DNA of 64,000 bases from Sarcocystis neurona. Its lineage: Eukaryota; Apicomplexa; Conoidasida; Eucoccidiorida; Sarcocystidae. The stretch covers positions 1,254,231 through 1,318,230 of the forward strand of contig KL647304.1 of NCBI GenBank assembly GCA_000727475.1, in the 5' to 3' direction. Positions within the stretch are counted from its first letter, which is position 1, and the number at the start of each line of letters is the position of its first letter. A program made the position numbers and the translations under genes. Below the pieces are notes generated by a model. It searched no databases and was not told the origin of the DNA. It saw only the letters and a list, made by a program, of their open reading frames with translations. This document shows, piece after piece, positions 34,801 through 46,800 of this stretch.

Positions 34801-37800
34801 TTTATGTATATGTATAGAAAGGCAATGTATATATTTGTGTGTCCATATGTAAGCGTGTATTTATATTCCTGTATACAAATATATACATATATGTATGAAG
34901 AGGCAATGTATATATTTGTGTGTACATATCTAAGCGTGTGTATGTGTATGCATGTATACGTATATATATATATATATATATATGTAAAGGGCGCAGTGCA
35001 TAAGTATGTGTGTAAGTTAAGAGTGTATGTGTATTTATGTATAGATATACGTGTGTATATAGAGAGAGGGACGCAGCAAATTTTGACGCGTCCTCTTTGT
35101 GCTGCTGCGTCCCGCTCGAGCTGTTGCTGTCTTTTTTGCTGTCTGTCCCCCCGCTGCAGCTGCTGCTCCAGCTCCTCTTCCTCCTGCTGCTGCTTTTCTT
35201 TTCTGTTGCATCTGATGTCGCCGCTGCGAGTTCTGCTTCAGTCCCCGCTCCCGCTGGTGTAAGTTTGCGGTTTCTTCCTTGAAAACGTGCGCGGGCTGCA
35301 GCAGCTCCTGTTTTTCTGCCGCTGCTGCAGCTGTTGCGGTAGCTGCTGCCTTCTCTTGCGCCGACGCTGCTTTCTTGCTGCTGTTCTCGCTGTTGCTGTT
35401 TGCCAGGTGTTGCTGCTGTTGAAGGAGACCGGCATTCCGCTGCTGACTCGACCGGCAGCGGCGGCAGCGGTGGCGCAGAAACAGCGGCTGCGGCAGCAGT
35501 GCTGTTGCCAGCAGCAGCAGCAGGCGTTGCTGCACCCGAAGATGGGCCCCGGACGCTGCTGTCTCCGTCCCTATCCCCGTCTCCGCATGGCGTCTCGACC
35601 GCTGTCTCGTCTCTGCACGTTTCGGCTGCAGTGTCTCCCTACGGGCCGGCCCCCCTGCCGTCTCCGCTCTCCCTTTCATCGTCGCTTCTGAGCACGCCGT
35701 GCCTGCATGCGTCGGGCGCCCCTGCGTGTCTCGTCTCTCCTTCGACGCTGCATCTGCCAATTTCTTCGCACGGACAGCCACCCTCAGTCGCAGCACCAAG
35801 CGCAGTCGTTGCTGCTGTTGCTGCCTCAGGTGCTGCTGGGGCGGATGCGTCTGCTGGCGGAAGAAGTGCTGCTGCAGGTGCGCTTACAATAACGCGTGAA
35901 GATAGCGCAGCCGCTTCACACCCACCGCCCGTTGTCGCTGCCGCTGGTGCTGCAGCTGCTGGTGCTGCTGCTGCCGGTGCTGCTGGGGGTCCGCGGAAAG
36001 TACGAGAGCTGCTGAAGAGGCTTCAGCAGCGGGTAGTGGCCCTGGACGTCCCGCAGTCGCTTGCTGCCGCATATAAGGAGCAGCAGCTTTTGCTTAGCGG
36101 GCTGGTGAAAAGTGTGGACACGTTGATGCCGTGCGACTTTGATGCAGCAACGCGTGCGTTGCCGGCTCCACCGGAGCAGCAGCTGTTTTTTGCCCTGCAT
36201 GCGCGGAACATGAAGCAAATTGCTGCTGCTGCGGCGGCGCAGACGGCGGCCGCAGCAGCAGCCGGCAGTGAGGAGAGCGGGGCAAGAGCAGCAGCAGCAG
36301 CAACTGCGGGGCACGTAGTTCAGGAGGAGGACAAGCAGAGGCAGCAGCCAGAGACGCAGCAGCAGTGGGTGGTGGGAAGCAGCAGCAGCAGCAGCAATGC
36401 GGGCGCCGGAGGAGGAAGAGAAGGGGAAGAGGACGAAGGCAACATGGGAGAGAGAGAAAAAGAAGGGGAAACCTTTCTTGGGCGAAGACGCGTACCAGAG
36501 ACGCACGCGCTGCTGCAGCAGCAGGAGCAAGCGCCGGCGTGGAGAGACGCGGTCGGAGAAGCAGCTGCAGCAGGAGCAGGGTGCCCTGAGCAGCAGCAGG
36601 CACTGCTGCTGGCGCAGCGGCCATCTTTGAGAGAGGGCGCTCCAGAGGATCACGTGGGCGCCGCGTGGAGAGCAGCAGCAGAGGAGGAGGAGCGGCAGCA
36701 GCACGTGAGCAGAAGACGTGTCGGGGCTGCAGCAGAGGCTGCGACGTGGCCGCACCCGCAGCAGCAGGCGGCAGCAGCAGCAGAGGAGAAGATGACGGAG
36801 GAGGCAACAGGAGAGGGCAGCAGGAGCAGGAGACGAAGAAGAAGAGGAAGCGGCGACCTGAGTGCCGCGGCAGGAGAAAGAAGAAGGAGAAGGAGTGTCT
36901 GCTGCTGCTGCCGCTCTTTTGCTGCTGCAGCTGCCGCTAGTACGGAGAGAGATGGTGGGCAGCAACGGACGCACCGGCACTGCTGCTGCAGGTGCGCGTC
37001 TTCCCCCGCGTGGAGGAGCAGAACGCAGAGAAGCAGCTGGTGCAGCAACGGAAGCAGCAGCAGCAGCAGGAAAGTTCGACGAGGCAGCAGCAGCAGCATC
37101 TGCTGTGCCAGACGAGTTCTCGAAGGAGACGACATGCTTGTTGCAAAGCTGCTGGCGCTACATTTTCTCCACTGTGGCTGGTTCGACATCTATGCGGCCT
37201 TCTGGTGCGTTTTCTTCTGCCTCTTTTTCGTCTGCTTTTATAGTTGCTGCTCGTTGATTCTCGAAGAGTCAACACTGCTGTCTGTCTCTCGTCTCCTTGG
37301 TGCGGCCGAGCTGCCCTCGCTGCTGCCTTCACAGTCGCAGGTGCTGCTGCTTCTCCTTCGGAGTCGCCGCCGCCGTCTCCTGCTGCTGCTCCTCCTCCAC
37401 GCCCTCCCGCCTCTGCTCTCTCGTCGTAGAAACACAGTCGTCATCTGTATACACATATAAATAGCTACTGAGGCAGCGACATACATATATACACGTATAT
37501 GTATATATGTATGCATACAAATATATATATATATACATGCATGTGCATCAGTCCGTCTTCATATCTATATAGAACTACATATACGTACATTAATGTATAT
37601 AGATGCAGACACAGCCATACGTGTGTACACACAGAGAGACAGAGGCAGCTAATATATATACATATATATATTTGTCTATGACTAGATATTATTATTACTA
37701 CTAGCACCTTTGGTGCCTTTGCTGTGCGCTGCCGTGCTGTTACGCACATGCGCGTCGCCGCTGTTGCTGGCGGGTGGGCCGCGCTGCTGCAGCTCGTGTC

Positions 37801-40800
37801 CCATGTGCTGCTGCTGCCTTCTGTATGTGTGAGTGGGGCGACTGCTTCTGTTGCAGCTTCGAGCAGCAGGGGATTCTCGACGCGTTGTGCTGCCCATGTC
37901 GCATCTGCAGAGGTGGCATTGCTAGCGCCTTTTCCACCGGTGCTCCAGCTGCAGGAAAAGCAGCAGGGGAGGGAGGAGCAGCAGCAACAGCAAAAGGACG
38001 ACAAATAACAGGAGGAGCAGGGTGTGGCTGCTGCTGCTGCCTCCACGCTGGGAAACTCGAGGCCCACCGCGCTTCTGCAGCAAGAGACAGCAGCAGCAGT
38101 CGCTTCTTTGTTCTGCGCAGCGACTGCGCTGCGACGGGATCTGCAGCGCAGGTGAAGGAGCCCGCAGCCGTACCCGCACTGCCCCCGCCGGTGCTGCTGC
38201 AGCTGCCACTGCCTGTCTTGGGGCAGCAGGAGGCGCAGCAGCCGACAGTGGAGCAACAGCAGCAAGAACAGCAGCAGCAGGAGGTGCCTCAGCAGCAGCA
38301 ACAGCAGGAGCAACATGAGCAGAGGCAGCAGCAGCGACAGCTGCAGGAGAGAGGAACAGACACACGGGAGAGCAGCGACGTCGCAGCGGGAGAGCGCGAG
38401 CGAGGAGGTGGGGCAGCAGGTGCTGCTGCTGCTGCAGATGAGAAAGACCCGTCGCTGGCGGTGAAGACTGCTGCTGCTGCAGGAGAGGGAGGATCCGCCG
38501 TACGCGGAGGGGCAGCTGCAGCAGATGAAGAAGAATCAGCAGCAAGAGGTAGAGGAGGAGGAGAACGAGAAGAAGAAGAAGCGGGGGCAGCATCGGGTGT
38601 TCCAGGTGGTGCGTCAGCAACAGGTGGAGCAGCAGAAAGGGGCCTGCTTACGGAACTTCCTGGTGTGGTCCTAAAAGCAGAAGGCAAGGAAGAAGAAGAA
38701 GAAACAGTCACCACGTCAAACGGTGCTGCGGTGACTGCTGCTGCGGCTGCAGAGAAAGAAGAGGAGGAAAAAGACGTGCGACGCGAAGGAGGAAGAGCCG
38801 CTGCTGCTGACGTCGTCGCAGCAGAAGGAACCGGATATGATGGGACGACGTCTTCTTTGTCTGGTGCTGCCGTTCATGCGCCTGCTGCTGTCGTCCCCGT
38901 TGCTGCCGCTGCTGCTGCGTCTCTTCCCAGTGGTGCTGCCGTTGCGTCAGAAGGAGCAGCCGACGCCAACACAATAGCAGCGGTTGGGGCACCAGCGGGA
39001 GCTCCCTCCGCCGTTGCTGCTGCTGCTGTCGCCCTTCGCGAGGAGGCTGCCGGTGACCGCACGCCTCCTTCCCCTGGGCTGCCGAACGGCTGTATGCCGT
39101 TGCCACCGCCTGTTTCTGCTGCGGGTCCTGCTGCGGCTGGAGCGCCGGGGCAGGAGCCGCAGCAGCAGGCGTGTCAAGGACGAGGGAGCAGCAGCACTGA
39201 CGCTTCTGCTGCTGCTGCAGCGTGTGGGGTGACGCCTGCCGGAGGACGGGTGTGCTGCTGCTGCTGCGGTTTTCATCTGGGCACCTGCGAGATGAAGACG
39301 CGCCCGCAGCCGCAGGACGTCGATAAGGCGGGGGAGACAGCGGCAAGACGGGGATGCCGCTGCGGGTTTGCTGTGGCCGACGTGCTGCAGGGGAGGGCAG
39401 AGTGCTGCAGCAGCAGCAGAGGACGGGTACACTTGTTGCCGCATGAGGTCGAGGCGGCATACGTTCAGCTGCACGAGGTATGCCAGAAAGCAGCAGCAGA
39501 AGCAGACGTAGTAGCAGGAGCAGTGGTAGAAACAGCAGACGCAACAGCAGCAGGAGAGGAGGAGGAGGAGTGCTGGGTGTCTCAACAGCAGCAGCAACAG
39601 GGTGAGGAGGCCGCAACGCGGCAGCAACAGCAGCAGCAGAAAGAAGTCGCACGTAGCTCCGCAGGGGCTCATCAAGCATTGCAGGGATCTACATATATAT
39701 ATGTATATCCATGTGCAGGACATGTAGATATATCCACGGGGCTGTATACACATATAAATATGTATGTACATGACCCCGATGAATAGGCACGTAAGACACG
39801 CAAATATATATATGTGTGTATCTACAGTCATCTGCAGGAGGTATAAGCATCTACGTAAGAATGTATATATACGTACGTGACCTCTTCTTGAAGGAATAGG
39901 CACGCGTGATACATAGCGATATCACGAAGGCGGTTGTTGCAGGTGCTGCGGGGAAAGGCCACGTGTGTGTTGCACTACGCAGCGCAGGAAGGCGTTGCAG
40001 CTGCTTCATGTGGGGAGAAGAGACGCCTGGCGCGAGGCGGAGACGGCGACAGCAGCAGCGAAGGACACACGGAGACGTCTGCTCGCCTGCTGTGCCCGCA
40101 TGCGGTGAAAATCGCGCTGCTGCTGCTTTGGCTGTCTCTGCATGTCCCGCTCACTTGCACAATATATATATATATGTTTGTGTGATTGTCTGTATATGTA
40201 AATACATATGTAGACATATATATATAGGTGTTTGCATGTGTTTGTGTATGTGTGTATGTATATGTGTCTGTGTGTGAGTATATACGTATGGGTTTGTATC
40301 TCTGTCTCTCTGTCCACTTATCTCTCCACATGTATATATGTACGTACGTATATGTACGTGTATGTATTTGTATACATTTATCTATGTAGATCTACAGACA
40401 GATATTCTTCTCTGAACAGATAGACGTGTATATACGTGCGTTTTTGGGGTAGACGTGTATGTATGGGAGTGGATGCGCAGAGAGGCAGCATGTACTTCGT
40501 TGCGGCCTACGCTGCGCAGATGGACACCGTGCAGCAGCAGTGCTGCTCCTGCTGCTGTTCCCCACGACAATATCTTTCAGACAGCCCTAACTAATATATT
40601 TGAATATATACGTGTATGTACTTGTATGCGTGTGTTGTACATAGGGCCGCTCGTTAAAACCCCATATATACGTGTATATATGTTTGTCTTTCTATTATAT
40701 GTATATGGGAAGGAATGCTTCAGGTGCTTCGGGAAGCACTTGTATGGAATAACACATGAAAAGCGAAAGGGTTGGGACTGCTGCTGCTGCTGCTGGAACA

Positions 40801-43800
40801 GAGCCACGTCCGAGGAGTTCTGCAGGACTACAACAACGTATCTCGTCTCCACACGTGTCTCCATGTCCATACACGCATATATATATACGCATAGATATGC
40901 CTATCCATATACCAACGTATATGTATGTGTGCGCATTGCCGTATAGACATATCTATATAAAGATAACCATATAAACGTTTTCGTATATACCAATATATAT
41001 ACACATGTATATATATATATATATATATGTATATGCGTATGCGTGTATATATATATATATATATATGTATGTGTATGTATACACGTATCTGTTAAAGCAT
41101 ATGTGTACAAAGATATCCATATAAACACGTCCATCTCTCTCTGTATATATGTATAAATATATGTATGTAGGTATATATACATTCCCACGTAGATGTTTTG
41201 GTATAAACGTGTCTATATATATATGTTACCTTGATCCAGTTCCATACATACATACCCGTATATATATACACATGCCCGTATATACCTACTCGCATATACG
41301 TGCGTATCTATCCATATATGTATATATATATATATATGTATGCACACGGATGTTATGTCTATTGTATGAATGTATGTGTATGTGTAAGTGTGGACCTGGC
41401 GGATATACGAAGGTCGTCCTGCCGTCGGTCCAGGGGCACGAAGGCCGGTCGTGCGCGCAGGATAAGGTTCCCTGATGCCATTGCTGCTGTTGCAGCGACA
41501 GAGAGAGAAGAAAGCCGGGGGAGTTTCTTTTTGATAAGAAGGGTAAAAAAGAGTGTTGGCCCTGCAGCCTGCTGCTGCCGTTTCTGGCTCCATTGCTGCT
41601 GTTGCTGCAGTGCCCGAGTGAGTCTGGCTAAGCTGCTGCAGTGATACGTGTGCTGCTGCTGTTGCGGCTGTTGGTGACCCGCTCTCCTGCTGCTTTGCTG
41701 CAATGCTGGGATGGCCGCGCAGATTCTGCAGCGGCTGGAGGATACGCGGGACGAGCAGCTGCAGCAGTGGCGCCGCAACTACGGAGACGTCGGAGCCGCG
41801 GCGGACGACAGCAGCAGCGGCAGCGCCGCAGGAAGCGCAGCAGGTGGGAGGAGGGGTTGCTGGGCGCTGCCGAGCAGCCGAGGCGGCGACGCAGCTTCTG
41901 CCAGAGGCGCGCCGACGACTGCGGGCGACGGGGACGTGGGACGCGCACCACACGTGAGGACAGGAGCAGCAGCAGGAGCAGCAGCAGGAGCAGCAGCACC
42001 TCTTGCAGCGGCAGCAGCAACAGGAAGAGAAGGGTGCAGAAGAGGCGGCGGGAGAAGAAGAAGAGGAAGACGAGCAGCAGAAGGAGAAGGTGGCGAACGA
42101 GAAAACGGCCTCGACCTTGCGTTGCAATGGCTCGGACAGCAGTCGAAGCGCCACCGGAGACAGCTCGCGACGCTACACTTCGAGCTGCACAAACTCAAGG
42201 TAGGCGGTACCACCTGGACCCCTTGCGGCCGTCCATGTGACGGGAAGACTTGCCTTCTCCTCGACTTTCACGTCCCTCTACATATGAGAAGAAGATCTCC
42301 TCCTCTTTTCTGGACTGTCACGTACGGGAAGCCAGGGGGACAGCTGCCCGGCACGTAGCAGTGTCTTGCAGGGTTTCTCCGCTGCTGCTGCTTCTCTTAC
42401 GGTAGCACTTCCGAACCGCAGGTCGTCTCTTTTCCTCTCTTCTGCGTGTGTGTCTGGCTGCCCCAGGACGCACTCGTCGGCCGCTACGCAGCCGTAGGAA
42501 GAGTTTGCGTCTACCAGAAAAATGTACACAGAGGGAGATGGAGACGGAGAGACAGGAAGGGGGACACCGTCTGTGACAGTGTGTGGCAGAGGGTTGTGTG
42601 TGTGTGCGTCATTTAGACGTAAACGGGAGGTCGAGGCAGCTGTCCCAACGTCAAAGTCGCCACCAGGTGCTTGTCTTTCTGCTGTTCTGCTGTCGCTGCG
42701 TGGGCTGCTGCTGCTACCCCTGCACTGGCTACTGCTGCTGCTGGTGCTGCCCGTGCAGTGAGTGGCTCCTGCTGCTGCTGGGGCCTTTGCGTTGCCTGCT
42801 GCCGCTGCTCTCGCATGTGCTACGGCTCCGACCGCTGATGCGCAGTGTTGCTGCTGGTGCTGCGCATGCTGCAGTTTCTTTCGCTGCTGTCATCGCCGTC
42901 CGCTTCTGCCGTGGAGAAGGCGCTGGCATACTCCCGGCTCCACTTGGCCCCGTTGTGGGGTGCGCACAAGACTGAAGTGTGCCGGCTGATGGGCTGCGTT
43001 GCGTTTCTGGGCCGCCTCGCGGAACGCAGCCGAACGAAGCAACAGCAGGAAGAAGAACGGCAGCAGCTGCAGGACAAGCCGCAGCAGCTCGCAGGGGAGG
43101 GGGGCTCCCCACCTGCGCATGGCTGCGGCGCGGGTTTTGCAGCGACAGCAGCAGCTGGACGGCGAAGACGTGGCGAGGACGACGACGGCGACGCAGGGGT
43201 TTTGCCCACAGGCCGTCGCCGTGGGGGGAAAGAGGAGGAAGAGCAGCAGCAGCAGCGGTTGAATGATCCAGGAGGAGAAGAGGTGCGAGCAGGGGCAGAA
43301 AGATGTGTGTCTTCGATGACGGCGGTCGGGGGAGGAGAAGGAGAAACAGCAGCAGCAGGTGAAGGGCGACGCGGAGGGGGGTCGCAATCGCAGCAGCAGC
43401 AACAGCAGTGGCCGGGGGTTGATGGCGCTGCGGCCGTTGGTGGTGTTTCTTCTTCTTTTTCCTCGCTGGCTCTGCGGCCCGCAGCACCACCATCTGCTGC
43501 CGCATCTACACGAGCTGCTGCTGCAGGGACCAGTGCTGAGCAGCCAAGTACAAATCCGTACAGAGACGTTGTCTCGGAAGAAGTCTGGTGGAGAGCTATA
43601 GCGCTTTTCCGTCGGTCCTTCTGCGAAGTGGGCATCAAGCTGCCAGTGTGCCGCCTGCGAAGCAGCAGCCGCAGCGCAGCAGCAGGAGGAGCAGCGGGCA
43701 GCGGCGGCGAGGAAAGCAAGGCGCCTACGCCGGCGGCAGGAGCAGGAGCGGCAGCAACAGCAGCAAGGGCAGCAGCAGGAGGACGAGGCGGACGAGGTGG

Positions 43801-46800
43801 TGGTGGAGGAGGAGGAGCTGCTGCTGGGGCTTCTGCTGGGGGAGGGCGGGCGGCGCGACTGGCGGCTGCTGCAACAGGCGGCGGGACACGAGGCAGCGGG
43901 AGACCTCGCGGTGGAAGAGGAAGCAGTAGCAGCAGCGCAGCAACAGCAGCAGAAGCAGCAGCAGCAGGAGTCACCACCGGTAGGGGTCGAGAGGGCGCTG
44001 CCGGAGTGGCGCCGCTGCGACAGCAATCTTCTGCTGCTACTGGTGACGCAGGAACAGGAGGAAGAGGGGCAGAAGGCAGCGGGTTGCAGCAGCAGGTACA
44101 GACAGCCACGGAGGAGAGAGCAGGAGGAGGAGCCGCAGCAGCAGCTGCAGGACGGCAGGGGGGCGCAGGAAGTCTGCTACAGAGACCAGGATTTCGTACT
44201 GGCGGAATGCACCTGATGACGCGTGCTGCAGGAGGAACAGGAGGAGGTGCCGCAGGAGGAGGAGGAGGCGATGGTGGGGTTGCTGCCGCTTCTTTGGCGG
44301 GGTCGTCCAGTGGATTGCAGCAGCAGCAGCAAGGGACGGGAGGGGCGCGGCTGCAGCAGCAGCAGCAGGCAACGGCATGGGTGCTGCGGGGTGCGTCCGG
44401 CGTGCAGGGAGCTGCTGCTGCGCCTCCGCCTCCGCCTCCGCCGTTGTGGGGTGGTGGTGGCAGCAGCAACGTGGGAGGAGCAGCAGGCGCTGCAGGAGGC
44501 CGAGGCAGAAGATTCGAACTGGCGGGGCTTCGCAGTGGCAGCAGCAGTTCTGGCAGAGGCGACGTGGCTGGTGGAACGGCAGCAGCAGCAACTGCAGGAG
44601 GAGCGGGGCTGTCTCCTCTTGGTGGGAGGGGAGGGGGTGGTGCTGCTGGTGACATCCCGGCTTTGACTGAGCAGGGAGCAGCAGCAGCTGCTGCAGGTCG
44701 CAGAGGCGTGGCCGGAGCAGAAGAAGAGACGTCAGCGGAGACCGCACTGCAGCAGCAGGAGGAGGAGGCGGAGGGGGAGACGCGGCCGCCTGGGCGAGCC
44801 CGGGCTCTGCGCGGCAGACCTGCAGTGCAAGAAGATATTTCTGCTCCTGCAGGAGGAGGAGGTTCGGCTGACCTGCTAACGCGGCTGGCAGCTGCTGCGG
44901 GAGAAATGGAGACAGAAGAAGAAGCAGCTACAGGAGACGCGGCAGCAGAGGCAGCAGCAGCAGCGAACGTGTCGGCTGCAGGGGTCCTGCTGCGCGGGGA
45001 CGCGGAGCTCGCCAGTGGGGCTGAGCAGGGAGAAGCAGCAGAAGTTTTTGCCGCAGCGGCAGAGGATGACCAGGATGCTGTCGCTGCTGCTGCGGAGACG
45101 GAGACAGAGACAACAGAGGAAGTGATTCGGCCGCAGTGCGTCCCTAGAATTAGTACCTTCTATCACGTGAGTGCCGCAGACAGGGAGGAAGCTGCTGCAG
45201 CTGCAGCAGGTGCTGCTGCTGGGGTGCCCTCCTGGCTGCTGCCGCCTGGCCTGCTGCAGCCTGCAGCAGCAAGTGTCGGCGGAGGCGTGCTGCTGTCTCG
45301 CCTGGGCATTGTTGCTGCTGCTGCGAGACGTAGCGGAAGACACGGGACGCAGCAGCGCCAACGCCTTCTCGCCGGGGAGACCCTGCAGGCTCGGAGGGGA
45401 GACGTTGTCTCCGTGCTGCTGAGACGCGCCGCAGAAGACGCCGGTGACGACGAACAGGAGGAAGCAGAAGCAGCGCAGAGAGCGGCAGACGCTGCTACAG
45501 TAGCAGCGCTAGCATCGAGGTCTACAGCAGCAGCGGCGATAGCAGCAGCAGCAGAGCAGCAGGGCAACGAGCTGATGCAGGAGCGACATATCCCCCTGCT
45601 GTCACCCGTCCCCCTGTCGCCACCGCAAGTACCGGCCCTCGCCTACTTTGCCTCTCCGTTCTACTGCAGCTGGGAGTCTGCTTCAGCAGCAGCGCGGCTT
45701 CACGCGGCAGCAGCAGTCGCGTCTACTGAGGAAGAAGAGGAGACAGACTCGGACGTGCCTGTCCCTGCAGAAACACACTCTGTCTCCGTCGCGTGGCCTC
45801 CGCAGGCTGCCGCTCCGCTGGGCTGGGAGACGCCGTCTCCGGTGTTGGGCGAGGAGCGGGTCGCTGGAGACGGCGCAGCAGCGGGAACCAGCAGCAGCAG
45901 CACCACAGCACAGGCTGCAGCAGGAAGCAGACGACTTGCTGCTGCTGCTTCAGAAGAAGAAGACCTCGAGAGGGGAAGTTCCTCTCGTGCAGCAATATTT
46001 GACAGCGAGAGCCATGCGTGGGCTGTTGGTGTTGGGTTAAGACGGGAGGTGTGGTGGGATCGCCGCAGCAGACCTCCTGCTGCAGTAAATTTCTCGCAGC
46101 CGGGTGGCCCCACGTACACAGCGGAGAGCAATCCGCTGCGGCTGGCGCTGTTCGAGGGAGGCGATTTAAGCAGCAGGGCAACATCCCTCCTCGCGGCTCC
46201 TGTGCGGCTGCCGCGCCTGGGGAACTGCAGCTTTCGTGGACAGCGTTTTGGCGGGGGGGAGGGAGACGCCGCTGCCGTTGCTGCTGCATCTGCCGCTGCT
46301 TCTACGTGGAACAGCAGGTGGCGAGGCGGCCGCCGGCGGTGCCGCAGCGGCAGCAGCGTGAGTATAGTAGGGCGGGCGGGGCCAGCAGAGACTGCAGGAG
46401 ATGAGGCGTGCGAAGGAGGTGAAGGAGCCGCAGCAGCAAGGGAGGCGGAGACGTGGTTTAGCAGCAACGTCGTGGAAGGAGACAGAGGAGGACCGCCCGC
46501 GGGCGGCCGCACCCGGCGGCCCAGGACGAACAGCAGCAGGAGCAGTGATCTACGAGAAGAAGCAGCTGCCGGCAGAGAAGCAGTGCCGGAGGCAGCCAGT
46601 CTGTCTCCGCGTGGGTGGGCAGGAGACGCCGCGCTGCAGCAGTCCCCACCCCAGCGCCGCAGAGACTCGACAGCAGCAGCGCAGAAGAAGTCCCAGCAGC
46701 TGGGTCCCTCTGCAGCCGGTGCTGCTGCAGCGCGGCTGACCTACTGCGACCGCCGCCTAAGGCGCCGTCTTCCGCCCGTCAGCGACCTCCACCCAGGGTG

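Noticed and set aside
42820..44655. 611-codon open frame on the - strand opposite exon H
   Set aside because: It is Ala/Pro/Ser/Cys-rich and arises because GCA/CAG codons read as TGC/CTG/GCT on the other strand. The + strand holds the CRA blocks.
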